A DNA stretch of 36,406 nucleotides from an uncultured Schlesneria sp. (GTDB lineage Bacteria > Planctomycetota > Planctomycetia > Planctomycetales > Planctomycetaceae), in NCBI GenBank assembly GCA_903899985.1, contig CAIULL010000035.1:1-36406 (forward strand), in the 5' to 3' direction. Both the position numbers and the translations under genes were made by a program. Shown here piece after piece: positions 24,618 to 33,833 of this stretch; position 1 is the stretch's first letter; every line of letters starts with the position of its first letter. The notes beneath the pieces were generated by a model. It saw nothing but the letters and a program-made list of their open reading frames with translations. It had not been told where the DNA came from and made no database searches.

Positions 24618-27600
24618 ATGTTCGCGTTCGTGCTCAGTTTGTTCGTCCGTTTGATGACGCGGCTGAATTTTTATCCATCTGTCGTCAGAAGTAATCCCGT
24701 TTTCTATCAGTGCTGTTTTTTCGGCGTGCTGGCGTTCCTGGCAGGTCCTTTACAAGGTGAGGAAAAGAACCTGGCCGAGCTGATGCCGCGGATTCCGTTC
24801 AAATCACCTGCTGAAGCATTGAGCTCATTCAAACTCGAACGCGGATTCGGGATGGAACTGGTTGCGAGCGAGCCGGACGTGACCGATCCTATTGATGCCG
24901 CATTCGACGAAGATGGCCGAATGTTCGTCGTCGAAATGAACGATTACCCGTTCCTGCCAGACCAGCGAGTTCAAAAGTACAAGGATCAACGGCCTGAAAC
25001 CTGGGGTCGGATTCGCCTGTTGACCGATACTGACAATGACGGACGGATGGACAAGAGTATTGTCTTCGCCGACAGACTTCGCTGGCCACAGTCTGTCTGT
25101 TGCGCTCGTGGTGGAATCTACGTCATCTCGCCACCCTATCTTTATTTCATGAAGGATACGGACGGCGATGACGTTGCCGATCAGAAAGAAATCATCTGTT
25201 CCGGTTTCAATTCGTCGAACGTTCAAGCGTTATCGAACGGGCTCGAATGGGGCATTGATAATGCCATTTATTTCTCGTCCGGCCTTGCAGGAGGTGAGCT
25301 GACCGTTCCTGCCCGAGGGAGCAAGCCGGAATACAAGTTTACTCCCGGTCGACGCGACCTCCGCCTGGACCCCCGGACTAATGAACTGACGATGGTTGGT
25401 GGTGGGCTTCAGTACGGACACACAATCGACAACTGGGGCGATCGGTTCATCTGTTCGAACAGCAACCATATTGTCCATGTCACCTGGCCACTGAATTATC
25501 TAGAGCGCAATCCTCTATTGGTCATCCCCGATGTCACCCGCTCGATTGCGAAGGAAGGGGCCGCCGCTGTGGTGTTTCGCACCAGCAGTGCTGAGCCCTG
25601 GCGGCTCGTTCGAACGGCGCGACGAGCGGCAGACCCTGAAATGCGCAAAAAGCTGCCTCCGACCGAACTTGTGCCGATCGGATTCTTTACTTCAGCGACC
25701 GGTGTTACGGTTTATCGTGGGGGAGCGTATCCGCCCGAGTTTCACGGCGACGTCTTTATCGGCGATGTGGGGGGTAACCTGATCCATCGAAAAAAACTGA
25801 CGACAGACGGTATCAGTTTTGTCGCACAGCGGTCCGATCAGGATGTCGAATTCCTGACATCCACCGATAACTGGTTTCGGCCAGCCAACTTTGTGAACGC
25901 CCCCGATGGGACACTGTATGTACTCGATATGTATCGTGAGACCATCGAACATCCCGCTTCGATTCCCGACGACATCAAGGCGATGGTCGATCTGGAAAGT
26001 GGATACGACAAGGGCCGTATCTGGCGACTGACTCCTCCCGGTTACCATCGAACGGTTCCGCCAAAGCTGACTCATGCGACTACGGCAGAACTGGTCGAAC
26101 ACCTGAAGTCGCCACACGGTTGGATTCGTGATACGGCCCAGCGACTTCTCGTGGAACGAAAGGATCTTTCTGCAGACGCCGGTCTCCGAAACTTGATTGA
26201 CGCTCGCCAGACCGCAATTACACCTGAGACGCGACTGCATGCCCTCTGGACCTTGAATGGATTGAACGATCTGAAAGCCGATGATGTACGGCAGGCCTTG
26301 CAAGACGCTGATGCACACGTCAGAGAGCATGCGCTGCGACTGGTACCAGCGTACGTTGGAAAGGATATTGACCTTGCGAAACAAGTCGTCGCCATGACCG
26401 ACGATCCTTCGCCGAAAGTTCGCTGGCAACTGGCGTTTACACTTGGGGAACTGCCACCAGATCTGGCGGTTGGTGGTCTTAAGGCAATAGCTCGAAATGC
26501 TGCAAAAGATGCCGACCTGCGCACGGCATGGCTTTCTTCCATTCATTCTCAGATGGGGACGATCGCCGTTGAATTGCTGTCCGGTCCGACGGAGCCCGTT
26601 GTACCCTTACTCGTCCAACTGGCCAGACTTATTGGATCGGCAGCTGATTCAGCGGACAGCATTCGTCTGCTGGGATCGGTTGTTAACGAGGCTGTTCCGA
26701 ATGCAACACGTATCCCTGTTCTGCTTGCGTTGGGTGAAGGGCTTAGACGTCGAGGCTCCACAATTTCGAAGACATTGGCCGACCCGAAAACTTCTGGCAC
26801 GACGATCAGCTCGCTCGACAAAATCTTTCAGGAAGCCAGCGCGGTTGCCAAAGACGTGTCGGCTCCTGAAGCGGATCGGCTTTCTGCCGTATCATTATTA
26901 GCATTAGGTCATCCTGAGTTGGCCGAACAAACATTGCCCCAGCTATTCACTCCGCAAACCTCTCCGGCATTGCAGCAGGCGGCCATCAAGTCTCTTGCCG
27001 CACACGGGACCAAACCGGCAATCGATTCAATGCTGGTTCCGTGGGAAGGGTTCGGTCCGGCGACCCGGCGTGAGGTGGTCGATAGTCTGGTTCAATCAGC
27101 GGCAGGTGCATTGGCCCTGGTGCACGCGGTCGAAGCGGGCACGATCAAACCGGGGGGAATAGAACGTGACAAGCGACAACTCATGCTGAATCATCCTCAG
27201 CCAGCGGTCCGAAATGCAGCCAGGCTCGTGCTGTCTGACCCACCGAGTAACCGAAAGCAAGTGGTTGCCAGTTATCAGCCGGCCCTTGAGCTCACTGGTG
27301 ACCCTCAGCGAGGCCGCATGCTCTACGCCAAAACGTGTATCCAATGTCACCGTGATGGTACCGCCGGTCATCTGGTCGGACCCGATTTTGCCAGCGTTCG
27401 GAACAAGTCTCCCGAGGATCTGCTGGTGGCCATTCTCGATCCTAACCGCGAAGCGCAGCCCAGTTATCAGACCTATACTGCGGTCACGAAGCAGGGGAAA
27501 ATTCACACGGGAATCATCTCAGCCGAAACCGCCGCCAGCCTGACATTAAAGAGGGCGGAAGCCAAGGAAGACGTCGTACTTCGTGATACACTCGACGAAC

Positions 27601-27701
27601 TGGTCTCGACGGGGCAGTCGCTGATGCCCGAAGGCCTGGAGAAGGATCTGGACAAGCAGCAACTTGCTGACCTCATCGCCTGGATCAAGAGTATTCAATA
27701 G
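24618..27701 (+). CDS. PVC-type membrane-bound dehydrogenase with HEAT repeats and cytochrome c domain
   Basis: The protein has 1027 residues. An N-terminal hydrophobic stretch (28-45, then LQGEE) is a signal peptide or anchor. Residues about 65-480 form a beta-propeller like the sorbosone/glucose-dehydrogenase-like family, with the group signature FVVEMNDYP, TDNDGRMD, VRRTARRAADPEMRKK-like blocks and DMYRETIEHPASIP. From about 490 to 880 there are alpha-helical HEAT-type repeats (WIRDTAQRLLVER, PSPKVRWQLAFTLGELP). The C-terminal domain has the haem site CIQCH (907-911) in the Pirellula/Verrucomicrobium-type cytochrome context (GRMLYAKTCIQCHRDG, LLVAILDPNREAQPSY). It is probably a periplasmic oxidoreductase acting on sugars or derivatives; the substrate is unknown. 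It is convergent with the toroid gene. Confidence 0.92.
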   Translation: MFAFVLSLFVRLMTRLNFYPSVVRSNPVFYQCCFFGVLAFLAGPLQGEEKNLAELMPRIPFKSPAEALSSFKLERGFGMELVASEPDVTDPIDAAFDEDGRMFVVEMNDYPFLPDQRVQKYKDQRPETWGRIRLLTDTDNDGRMDKSIVFADRLRWPQSVCCARGGIYVISPPYLYFMKDTDGDDVADQKEIICSGFNSSNVQALSNGLEWGIDNAIYFSSGLAGGELTVPARGSKPEYKFTPGRRDLRLDPRTNELTMVGGGLQYGHTIDNWGDRFICSNSNHIVHVTWPLNYLERNPLLVIPDVTRSIAKEGAAAVVFRTSSAEPWRLVRTARRAADPEMRKKLPPTELVPIGFFTSATGVTVYRGGAYPPEFHGDVFIGDVGGNLIHRKKLTTDGISFVAQRSDQDVEFLTSTDNWFRPANFVNAPDGTLYVLDMYRETIEHPASIPDDIKAMVDLESGYDKGRIWRLTPPGYHRTVPPKLTHATTAELVEHLKSPHGWIRDTAQRLLVERKDLSADAGLRNLIDARQTAITPETRLHALWTLNGLNDLKADDVRQALQDADAHVREHALRLVPAYVGKDIDLAKQVVAMTDDPSPKVRWQLAFTLGELPPDLAVGGLKAIARNAAKDADLRTAWLSSIHSQMGTIAVELLSGPTEPVVPLLVQLARLIGSAADSADSIRLLGSVVNEAVPNATRIPVLLALGEGLRRRGSTISKTLADPKTSGTTISSLDKIFQEASAVAKDVSAPEADRLSAVSLLALGHPELAEQTLPQLFTPQTSPALQQAAIKSLAAHGTKPAIDSMLVPWEGFGPATRREVVDSLVQSAAGALALVHAVEAGTIKPGGIERDKRQLMLNHPQPAVRNAARLVLSDPPSNRKQVVASYQPALELTGDPQRGRMLYAKTCIQCHRDGTAGHLVGPDFASVRNKSPEDLLVAILDPNREAQPSYQTYTAVTKQGKIHTGIISAETAASLTLKRAEAKEDVVLRDTLDELVSTGQSLMPEGLEKDLDKQQLADLIAWIKSIQ

Positions 27702-27716
27702 CGATCGGTCGCTATT
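27697..27716. terminator. Hairpin overlapping the convergent stop codons
   Basis: AATAGCGA (27697-27704) and TCGCTATT (27709-27716) form a perfect 8-bp stem with loop TCGG. Both TAG stops (27699-27701 plus; 27712-27714 minus) lie in the arms. There is no strong T-tract on either side, so bidirectional termination is only suggested. Confidence 0.45.
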
Positions 27717-29940
27717 TCGTCTCGTCCACTTTGGCGATCGATGAGTATCGATAATAAACCTCAAGGCACATCGTGCTCAGGGCCGTGGAGTAAAGACGAC
27801 CGCCAATTCCTGCCCACTTGCCGTTCGGGTCCCAGCTACCAGCCAGCGGACCTTCCTGATGCTGCTGAGAAATCAGCATATCACGAAGGGCTCCGTTCCA
27901 TTCCTTCCAAGATTCGTCCTGCAGGTGGTGCATGGCCAATGTTCCGTAGTACCAGTAGTACTCGTCGTACTTCGTCACTTTCGGCAAGTTGTCACGCAAG
28001 TAGGCCGCCGCTTCCTTACTCGCTGCAGTGTTGGTTCCAATCGCGAACATCTGACGACAGAACAACGCTTCTGCTGTCATCGCCGGAGTCGGTTTGTCTG
28101 CAATCCGATAGCCCGCCAAACCACCTTGTTTGCCACGGCGCCTGGATTCAAGAAATCTGGTCATTCCGAGTCGAGTTTCTTCCGGAACGGGTATCCCCGC
28201 ATTCACGGCACTTTTTAGCGCCATCAACTGCCAGCCGAACATACTCATGTCACTTTCGGAGCTTTCGCCACCTTTTCCATACCGCCAGCCCCCGTCTGCG
28301 TTCTGCAGGGTCGAGATCATCTGCACGGCTTTCCTGACAGCGTTTTTGAGTTCGGGGAAATCCGCCGGATTCTTTTGCATGGCATAGGCTTCTGCCAGGG
28401 CAAAGGTGGCAATGGCATGACAATAGTTCTGATCAAATCGGGTCGCGTTTCCATAAAGTGACCCATTGGCGCTCTGACGAGCGATCAGCCAGTTCAAAGC
28501 TTTACGAACCTCTGAGGTATACGGACCCCGCTCGTGAGTATAACCTGCGCCGAGAAACGATAAGACCACGAGACCGGTGACACCCGTATCTGCGAACTTG
28601 CCACCCCCGGCTCGGTCCTGACCTTGTGGATCAATCTTGTCGGCTCCTCCGCCGTGTCGAGAGGATGACCAGTGTCCCTCCGCTTCCTGAATACTGGCCA
28701 TCCATTTCAAACTGTTCTCAACCGCTTTTTCCGATTCTTCGGAGCCGCCATGTTTGAGGACGGTGGCCATTCGCTGGCCCGAGGTTCTTGCCTGATATGT
28801 TTCCAGCGCCCGAGCCGGGGCACGCGACGATATCGGTGGGGTGGTCGGTTTAATGAAAGCTGGCTGAGGCACGTCTTCAAACGTTTCCGAAGGTCCACGA
28901 TTGATCAGCGTTCGATCGTCCTGACTTCGCCCGGCCGTCGACGAAGCGCTGGCCATGGCGGGCCGTGACGGAACAGCATCATCGCGGCCTTCGCCTGATC
29001 GATTGGATGTTTTCGCGATGCGGACGGATTTTTTCGGACTCGCCACAACCGATGCGTTTCCTGTACCACCTGGAGCATCCGCCTGTGAATCGACGACCGA
29101 TGTCGGGCTTGGGCTGACGACACGACGCGTCGATTCCGTCAGGGGACTTGATTCCGGTATCGGTAAAGAATCCATGCTGGTTTCGGATGGCAACGCCATC
29201 GACGCACTATCTTCAAGAAACGTCGTGTTTCTCGATAAAGGACGTCTCTGAGAATCCGGACCGACATTCGATTCGTTGTTGACCGAACGACTGATCGATG
29301 TCCGTACAGACTTCGTCGTGGCAACCGTTTCGGGTCGTGCTTCCGGTAATGGGTCGTCGAGAGCGCCGAGGCTGGAAGCCGCTGGTTGCGCAATGCTGGC
29401 AGTCGATTGAACGAGGCCAGGTGCCTGTTCATCCATTTCAGCGGCGAAAGCGGGAACATCAGGAGCCACACTGTTTTCGGGATTCGACGTCAGATCGACC
29501 CTGGTCGCTTCTGCATCGGACGTTTCGTCATCGCGATCAACTCGTGACTTTCCGCGAGGGTCTCGCGTCCATGATCCGTCGTTTGTTGGCTGTCCCGCGT
29601 TAAAAACAGGAAGCTTGCTGGTCCCTTCGCGCGGTGCGACGTCTTCCGTATCGATGAAGGTGATCGGAGTCTGAGCTTCAGCAGGATCGGTCCCGATTGC
29701 ACGACGGGGATAGGTTTCGGCAACAGTCGCCCATCCGAGTCCAAAGCAACAGTGCAGTACCAGTGAAAGAAAGAACGACTTTGCGGACGTATTGTTATCG
29801 CCGTAACGGGTTCCCCACAGGGAAAACAAGTGGATCGTGGCAAAGATGGAGAGAGCAACTAGCGCCAGACGAAGAAACAGGCCACCAAGTGTCATGCCAC
29901 CGGTGCTGGCCATAACAATCTCAAGCAGTCGTGTCGGCAT
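27712..29940 (-). CDS. Membrane-anchored alpha/alpha-toroid protein (prenyltransferase/squalene-oxidase repeat), not a cyclase
   Basis: The protein has 742 residues. Two membrane helices (about 18-42 and 54-74) are followed by a 300-residue low-complexity Ser/Thr/Pro-rich linker (about 90-390) that probably spans the periplasm. The C-terminal about 340 residues are an alpha/alpha-toroid with QW-like repeats (QNADGGWRYG at 546-555, DTGVTGLVVLSFLGAGYTHE, QEGPLAGSWDP). The DxDD catalytic motif of squalene-hopene cyclases is absent. The start (29940) overlaps the exbD stop by one base (TGATG) behind AAAGGGAAC, so the two are translationally coupled. The domain plan (TM anchor, long linker, periplasmic head) recalls TonB-type energy couplers, but this is inference. 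Confidence 0.85.
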   Translation of the reverse strand: MPTRLLEIVMASTGGMTLGGLFLRLALVALSIFATIHLFSLWGTRYGDNNTSAKSFFLSLVLHCCFGLGWATVAETYPRRAIGTDPAEAQTPITFIDTEDVAPREGTSKLPVFNAGQPTNDGSWTRDPRGKSRVDRDDETSDAEATRVDLTSNPENSVAPDVPAFAAEMDEQAPGLVQSTASIAQPAASSLGALDDPLPEARPETVATTKSVRTSISRSVNNESNVGPDSQRRPLSRNTTFLEDSASMALPSETSMDSLPIPESSPLTESTRRVVSPSPTSVVDSQADAPGGTGNASVVASPKKSVRIAKTSNRSGEGRDDAVPSRPAMASASSTAGRSQDDRTLINRGPSETFEDVPQPAFIKPTTPPISSRAPARALETYQARTSGQRMATVLKHGGSEESEKAVENSLKWMASIQEAEGHWSSSRHGGGADKIDPQGQDRAGGGKFADTGVTGLVVLSFLGAGYTHERGPYTSEVRKALNWLIARQSANGSLYGNATRFDQNYCHAIATFALAEAYAMQKNPADFPELKNAVRKAVQMISTLQNADGGWRYGKGGESSESDMSMFGWQLMALKSAVNAGIPVPEETRLGMTRFLESRRRGKQGGLAGYRIADKPTPAMTAEALFCRQMFAIGTNTAASKEAAAYLRDNLPKVTKYDEYYWYYGTLAMHHLQDESWKEWNGALRDMLISQQHQEGPLAGSWDPNGKWAGIGGRLYSTALSTMCLEVYYRYSSIAKVDETK

Positions 29941-30359
29941 CAGTTCCCTTTCGATTTAGGGGCGTGAGCCACCGAGACGTTCTTGATTCCGACCTCTTTA
30001 CATGTCGAAAACACATCCATCACCTGCTGGTATTCACACCGCCCGTCACCTCGAATGACGACCGCCTGATTCGGGAACGCAAACCGAGCGGCGTCGAGCA
30101 GGATTCGTAATGAGTCGAGATTTAAATCCTCGCCTTGCACTTTGACTTTTCCATTTGCGTCGACATTGACGACGATTTCGTCGGGTTGACCAGAAAGTGC
30201 AAAGTTTTCTGAGACGCTTGGCAACTGAATCCCGGTCTGCCGTTCCTCCTCGGCAAACTTCGTTCCGACCATGAAAAAGATGATCAGCAACATGACGACA
30301 TCGAGCATCGACGTCAGGTTGATGGAAGGTTCTTCAAGTGGTGCAGTTTTGAGAGGCAT
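29940..30359 (-). CDS. exbD: ExbD/TolR family proton-channel subunit
   Basis: The protein has 139 residues. A short cytoplasmic tail precedes one membrane helix (about 16-32, INLTSMLDVVMLLIIFFMVG). It carries the essential Asp20 that aligns with the proton-carrying Asp of ExbD/TolR. The periplasmic domain follows (EIVVNVDANGKVKVQGEDL, then AVVIRGDGRCEYQQVMDVF, typical of the family). With ExbB it would form a proton-driven motor. No ExbB/TolQ gene is in the window, so the partner is elsewhere. It is coupled to the toroid gene downstream. Confidence 0.93.
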   Translation of the reverse strand: MPLKTAPLEEPSINLTSMLDVVMLLIIFFMVGTKFAEEERQTGIQLPSVSENFALSGQPDEIVVNVDANGKVKVQGEDLNLDSLRILLDAARFAFPNQAVVIRGDGRCEYQQVMDVFSTCKEVGIKNVSVAHAPKSKGN

Positions 30360-30521
30360 CCCGATTGCCAGTTCAGATGAAAGATCGAATGAGGCGTCAC
30401 CTCAAAAAATTCTCTATCCATAATAGCAGATCGGCAAATCTAGCAAGAGAAAGTGAGCGACGGCCAAAAATCTCCGATCAGGCAAGCCGGCCGTGTGATC
30501 GTTTTGATGACGCAAGCAAGG

Positions 30522-31877
30522 TCAGAACTGGACTCGCGTCTGGCGGTTTGTGGGTCCGCCGAAATACCAGTTGAACAGAAGACGAAACTCGCCGTTAAAC
30601 TGCTTGTCAGCTCCACCACCCAATGGGACGGTGTAGGCTGCTGTCAATGACTTATTGTCGTCGGCCAGAACCGTCATCCCGACCACAGCATTGATCATTT
30701 CGATGTTCGAATCTTTGCTGCCGATCGTTTGTCCACTCAAGTAATAAGTAAATCCGCTGTTCGGAATGGTGACCGTATCGGTCGGCTGTAAAGAGCGGTT
30801 GTAGTGCAGTTCGACAATCGGAGCGAATCCCGTGAGTCGGGAAGTTCCGACAGGGGCTCGATACAACCAGTATCCCGTTGCGACACTTGCGTACAAGAAG
30901 GTCGCGTCGTTTAACGATCCGATTCGTTTCAATGGTCCCGCTTCTCCAAAGGGGAATTGAGGGGAAATGCTTTCAACCGAAACTGGATTGCCGTTTGCTG
31001 CAAAATCGAGTTGAAGAATAGACTGGGAGAAGAAGCGATCGTTGGGGGTGTATGTTCCGCCGAGAAACGGCATCAGGTGAATCGATTCGTTTCTAATGAT
31101 CAGGTCGGTATGGTACCGACCCTCAAATTCCGAGAGCATCACAGTGTTGGCGGCAGTGGGAAGTACTAACCCTCCCCCGGCAGACAGAGCAAACGTTTCA
31201 TCTCGATATAACAAGGTTTTCAAGAAAGTCGTCACATTCCCGAACTGGTAGTCGGTGCTGTCGATTGACGAGACATCGTCATGATTGAACGTCGACATCG
31301 CCGTGATGGCCATCGGTACGCGAACTTCAATCGAGGAATTTCCCTCGAAAAATGTTTTCTCGAAACCTGGTGTAAATCGATTGACGTAAATGCTGCCAGT
31401 CCCGATCGGGACACCGCTGAAGTAGCTGTAGTTCAGCATCACACGGTCACGCGGAATCGGGCTGCCCGCTTCCATCAACTTGATCTGGCCAACTCCACCA
31501 CCCAGTCCCGGTGAGATCAAAGCGAAATGGCTGGGGTCATCATGCCCCTCCTGGCCTTCGTAGTTTGTGAAGACGGTTGCGTTACCTGCAAACCCATCCC
31601 CGATCATGCTCGGTGCAAACGCTCTTTGGCTGACCGCGGCAGTACTTGCCGAAGTTGGACGAGGAAACTGTTGCTGGGCACGATTGCCACCCCCAGCTCC
31701 ACCCATGCCGTTTTGCAGGTTCTGGGGTCCCGACGGGGGCAATTTGAGCGGTGCATCGGGCGGTGGTGGTAGCGGCGGATCCTGCGCATCAGACGGGAAT
31801 GCAGTCAAAAAAAGAAGGATCGTCGCCATAACAACACGAGCGAAACTCGGAAACGATATTAAAGTTTTATCGCTCAT
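30522..31877 (-). CDS. Secreted outer-membrane beta-barrel-like protein, function unknown
   Basis: The protein has 451 residues from the ATG at 31877; a TTG at 31919 extends the frame but places the signal peptide late. The N-terminus (about 1-32, MATILLFLTAFPSDAQ) is a signal peptide, followed by a Pro/Gly-rich segment (PPLPPPPDAP, GGAGGGN). The rest alternates aromatic and polar residues in strand-like runs (VMLNYSYFSGVPIG, FLYASVATGYWLYRAP, EFRLLFNWYFGG) and ends in Phe (TRVQF). That terminal aromatic residue is the usual outer-membrane insertion signal. The family was not recognised beyond this. It lies 162 bp upstream of exbD on the same strand. Confidence 0.75.
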   Translation of the reverse strand: MSDKTLISFPSFARVVMATILLFLTAFPSDAQDPPLPPPPDAPLKLPPSGPQNLQNGMGGAGGGNRAQQQFPRPTSASTAAVSQRAFAPSMIGDGFAGNATVFTNYEGQEGHDDPSHFALISPGLGGGVGQIKLMEAGSPIPRDRVMLNYSYFSGVPIGTGSIYVNRFTPGFEKTFFEGNSSIEVRVPMAITAMSTFNHDDVSSIDSTDYQFGNVTTFLKTLLYRDETFALSAGGGLVLPTAANTVMLSEFEGRYHTDLIIRNESIHLMPFLGGTYTPNDRFFSQSILQLDFAANGNPVSVESISPQFPFGEAGPLKRIGSLNDATFLYASVATGYWLYRAPVGTSRLTGFAPIVELHYNRSLQPTDTVTIPNSGFTYYLSGQTIGSKDSNIEMINAVVGMTVLADDNKSLTAAYTVPLGGGADKQFNGEFRLLFNWYFGGPTNRQTRVQF

Positions 31878-32166
31878 CGTGTTCCGGTTACGCACCTTGT
31901 GGTCGTCGATCTCAGTCAATTCAACATAGAGAACTAACTCTACATCTCTTCCATCTATCGGAATCTATGCAACGGAATTGGACGGACTCCTTTTCGTTCC
32001 TTGAGATTGTGGCGAAATCCAATCTTCGTGACCGCAAGGTTTACGACTCCGAGTTTAATGCGGATGTTCGGGCGGCCGAGATTGTTTCGTTGTTAATTGT
32101 TTCCCTGTTGCGACTTGCGTGCGTTTTCCGCGACAGGAGAGCAGGGGGCTGGTCACAAAGGTGGGC
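31878..32166. other. Intergenic region upstream of the barrel gene
   Basis: These 289 bp lie between the barrel gene start and the end of the next minus-strand gene, and should hold the barrel promoter. A GGAA a few bases before the start is the only ribosome-site candidate. Nothing else was recognised. Confidence 0.3.
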
Positions 32167-33591
32167 TCAGTCTGATTTCGGTCGAACAATAAATTTTTCG
32201 GACCACTGATCCCAAGTGATGTCGAACTGTTTCGCAAATTCGAGCAACGCGGCCCATTCAGCCTGGTAGTCAATCGCCTCGCCGATTTTCCGCGGGTTGG
32301 ATTTACGAAACTGCTCGACCAGATCTGGCACCATACTCATTGCCTGGCCTGGAATCCAATCTGCAACTTCACGTTGCTTTAGTTCACTCAGTCGCTTGAA
32401 TTTGGGGCTGGAAAGGATCGCGTGTGCCGTCGTCAAAGGGTCACTCGAGGGAATCAGCAGGCCGTCACGAATCACGCCATTTTCGTGAGCCCACACAAGA
32501 TGAGCTTTGGAATTGTTCAAGGCCATCTTGCCCCCCGCAATAAATCCCGTGAGCTTGAACGGCAGATCATCAGACAGCTCAATCGGATCAAGCGGCCAGG
32601 ATTTGCTCTCTTCTGAATCTCGCCGATTTAACGAATCGCGTACCTCAGGAAAGAGAATCTGTTCTTTTAGAGGATCGGGCTCGAACGCGAGCTGGATAAT
32701 CCAGACAACGGTGTTGTGACGGTCCCCAAAATAGTGCTCGCCGCCTAGCAATTTCAGAAATTCCTCCAGCGTTGCAAGTCCCTTTTCCTTTCCCAGCCGC
32801 CGGACCGCATTGACCGCCTGAATCAGATCGACACCGGTCGATTGATACTGCTGATGAATTGAAAAATGGAAAAACCACGGATTGACGCGGTTGATCAGCT
32901 CCAATTCGCGAGAAATCTCGGGTGCCGCAGGAATCTTGATCGTCTTGACGGTCGATGGAATCACGGCAGTTCGCGAACTCCACGTGATCTTGTCGCCCAG
33001 CTCTGTCTTGGCACGCTGAGACTGTTTGAAACCGAACTGATTCGGCAGTTCCGTTTCTTCATGCCTCCCTGGCGCCAATCCAATTTGATAGGCCTGTTCA
33101 ACATGTCGATCGCTTTGCATTTCACGTAAATCGAACCAGACTTCGAACGTTCCCGAACGATCGACAGTAAACGCGGTTTCGTAGCTGGCCGAGTTTTGTT
33201 CGATTCCCTTTGACCAGTCGAGTTCCTGATCTGGCTGCTTCGCGAGGTAAACCGCAACTCCTTGAAACCAGTCGATATTTTTCGTCACACCACGATCGGA
33301 AAACTGTAAATGGCCACTGACCTTGCATCGGTTACCGAGTGGATCGCGTTCGACCGGTAACCAATCGACAGTGACCAGACTCAAAATCTCGTCGCTCGGC
33401 CGTGCCCCATATCCGCTGACAAGTGGGAACGTTTGGGATCGCCATGAGTCATTAGTATTCTGGCCACCGCCGGAGTAGCCACCCCATTTGGAAACAAACG
33501 GCTTACCCATCTTTGCAACGTCTTCTGCCCGTAAGACGTGAGGCAGGAAGATCAGGACCAACATTAAGCCGTGGCAAAACTTTGAAACCAT
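32167..33591 (-). CDS. Secreted protein of unknown function
   Basis: The protein has 474 residues. A clear signal peptide (1-22, LMLVLIFLPHVLRA/ED) predicts periplasmic or extracellular location. The N-terminal third contains Gly/Ser-rich YSGGGQNTNDSW and beta-rich segments (VTVDWLPVER, GTFEVWFDLREM) that could form a carbohydrate-binding or jelly-roll domain. The C-terminal two thirds are alpha-helical (AVNAVRRLGKEKGLATLEEF, KQREVADWIPGQAM). No catalytic motif is recognised. Same-strand position suggests, but does not prove, a link to the barrel/exbD cluster; the 289-bp gap argues for a separate promoter. Confidence 0.75.
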   Translation of the reverse strand: MVSKFCHGLMLVLIFLPHVLRAEDVAKMGKPFVSKWGGYSGGGQNTNDSWRSQTFPLVSGYGARPSDEILSLVTVDWLPVERDPLGNRCKVSGHLQFSDRGVTKNIDWFQGVAVYLAKQPDQELDWSKGIEQNSASYETAFTVDRSGTFEVWFDLREMQSDRHVEQAYQIGLAPGRHEETELPNQFGFKQSQRAKTELGDKITWSSRTAVIPSTVKTIKIPAAPEISRELELINRVNPWFFHFSIHQQYQSTGVDLIQAVNAVRRLGKEKGLATLEEFLKLLGGEHYFGDRHNTVVWIIQLAFEPDPLKEQILFPEVRDSLNRRDSEESKSWPLDPIELSDDLPFKLTGFIAGGKMALNNSKAHLVWAHENGVIRDGLLIPSSDPLTTAHAILSSPKFKRLSELKQREVADWIPGQAMSMVPDLVEQFRKSNPRKIGEAIDYQAEWAALLEFAKQFDITWDQWSEKFIVRPKSD

Positions 33592-33833
33592 GGGAATTCC
33601 ATTTCCAGGTGCCTGGTTAACGTCACGCCATCTGTTCGAGTCCTACCCGGAAATTCTCATTGCTCAATGCCTTTTGTCCTTATTTCATGGGTCAATGTGC
33701 AATAAGGATGTCGCAAGAAACATTAAGTCCTCGTGACGGCAATGTATCACTCGTCAATCAAGATCTGTATCCCAATTTTCTGGCTGGATCAGTATTCTAC
33801 GGTCGTCTCTGACAATTCTTCGTTGAGTTCCCC

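Noticed and set aside
27712-29940. Squalene-hopene cyclase
   Set aside because: QW-type repeats are present but the DxDD catalytic motif is absent and the domain is tethered behind a long linker.
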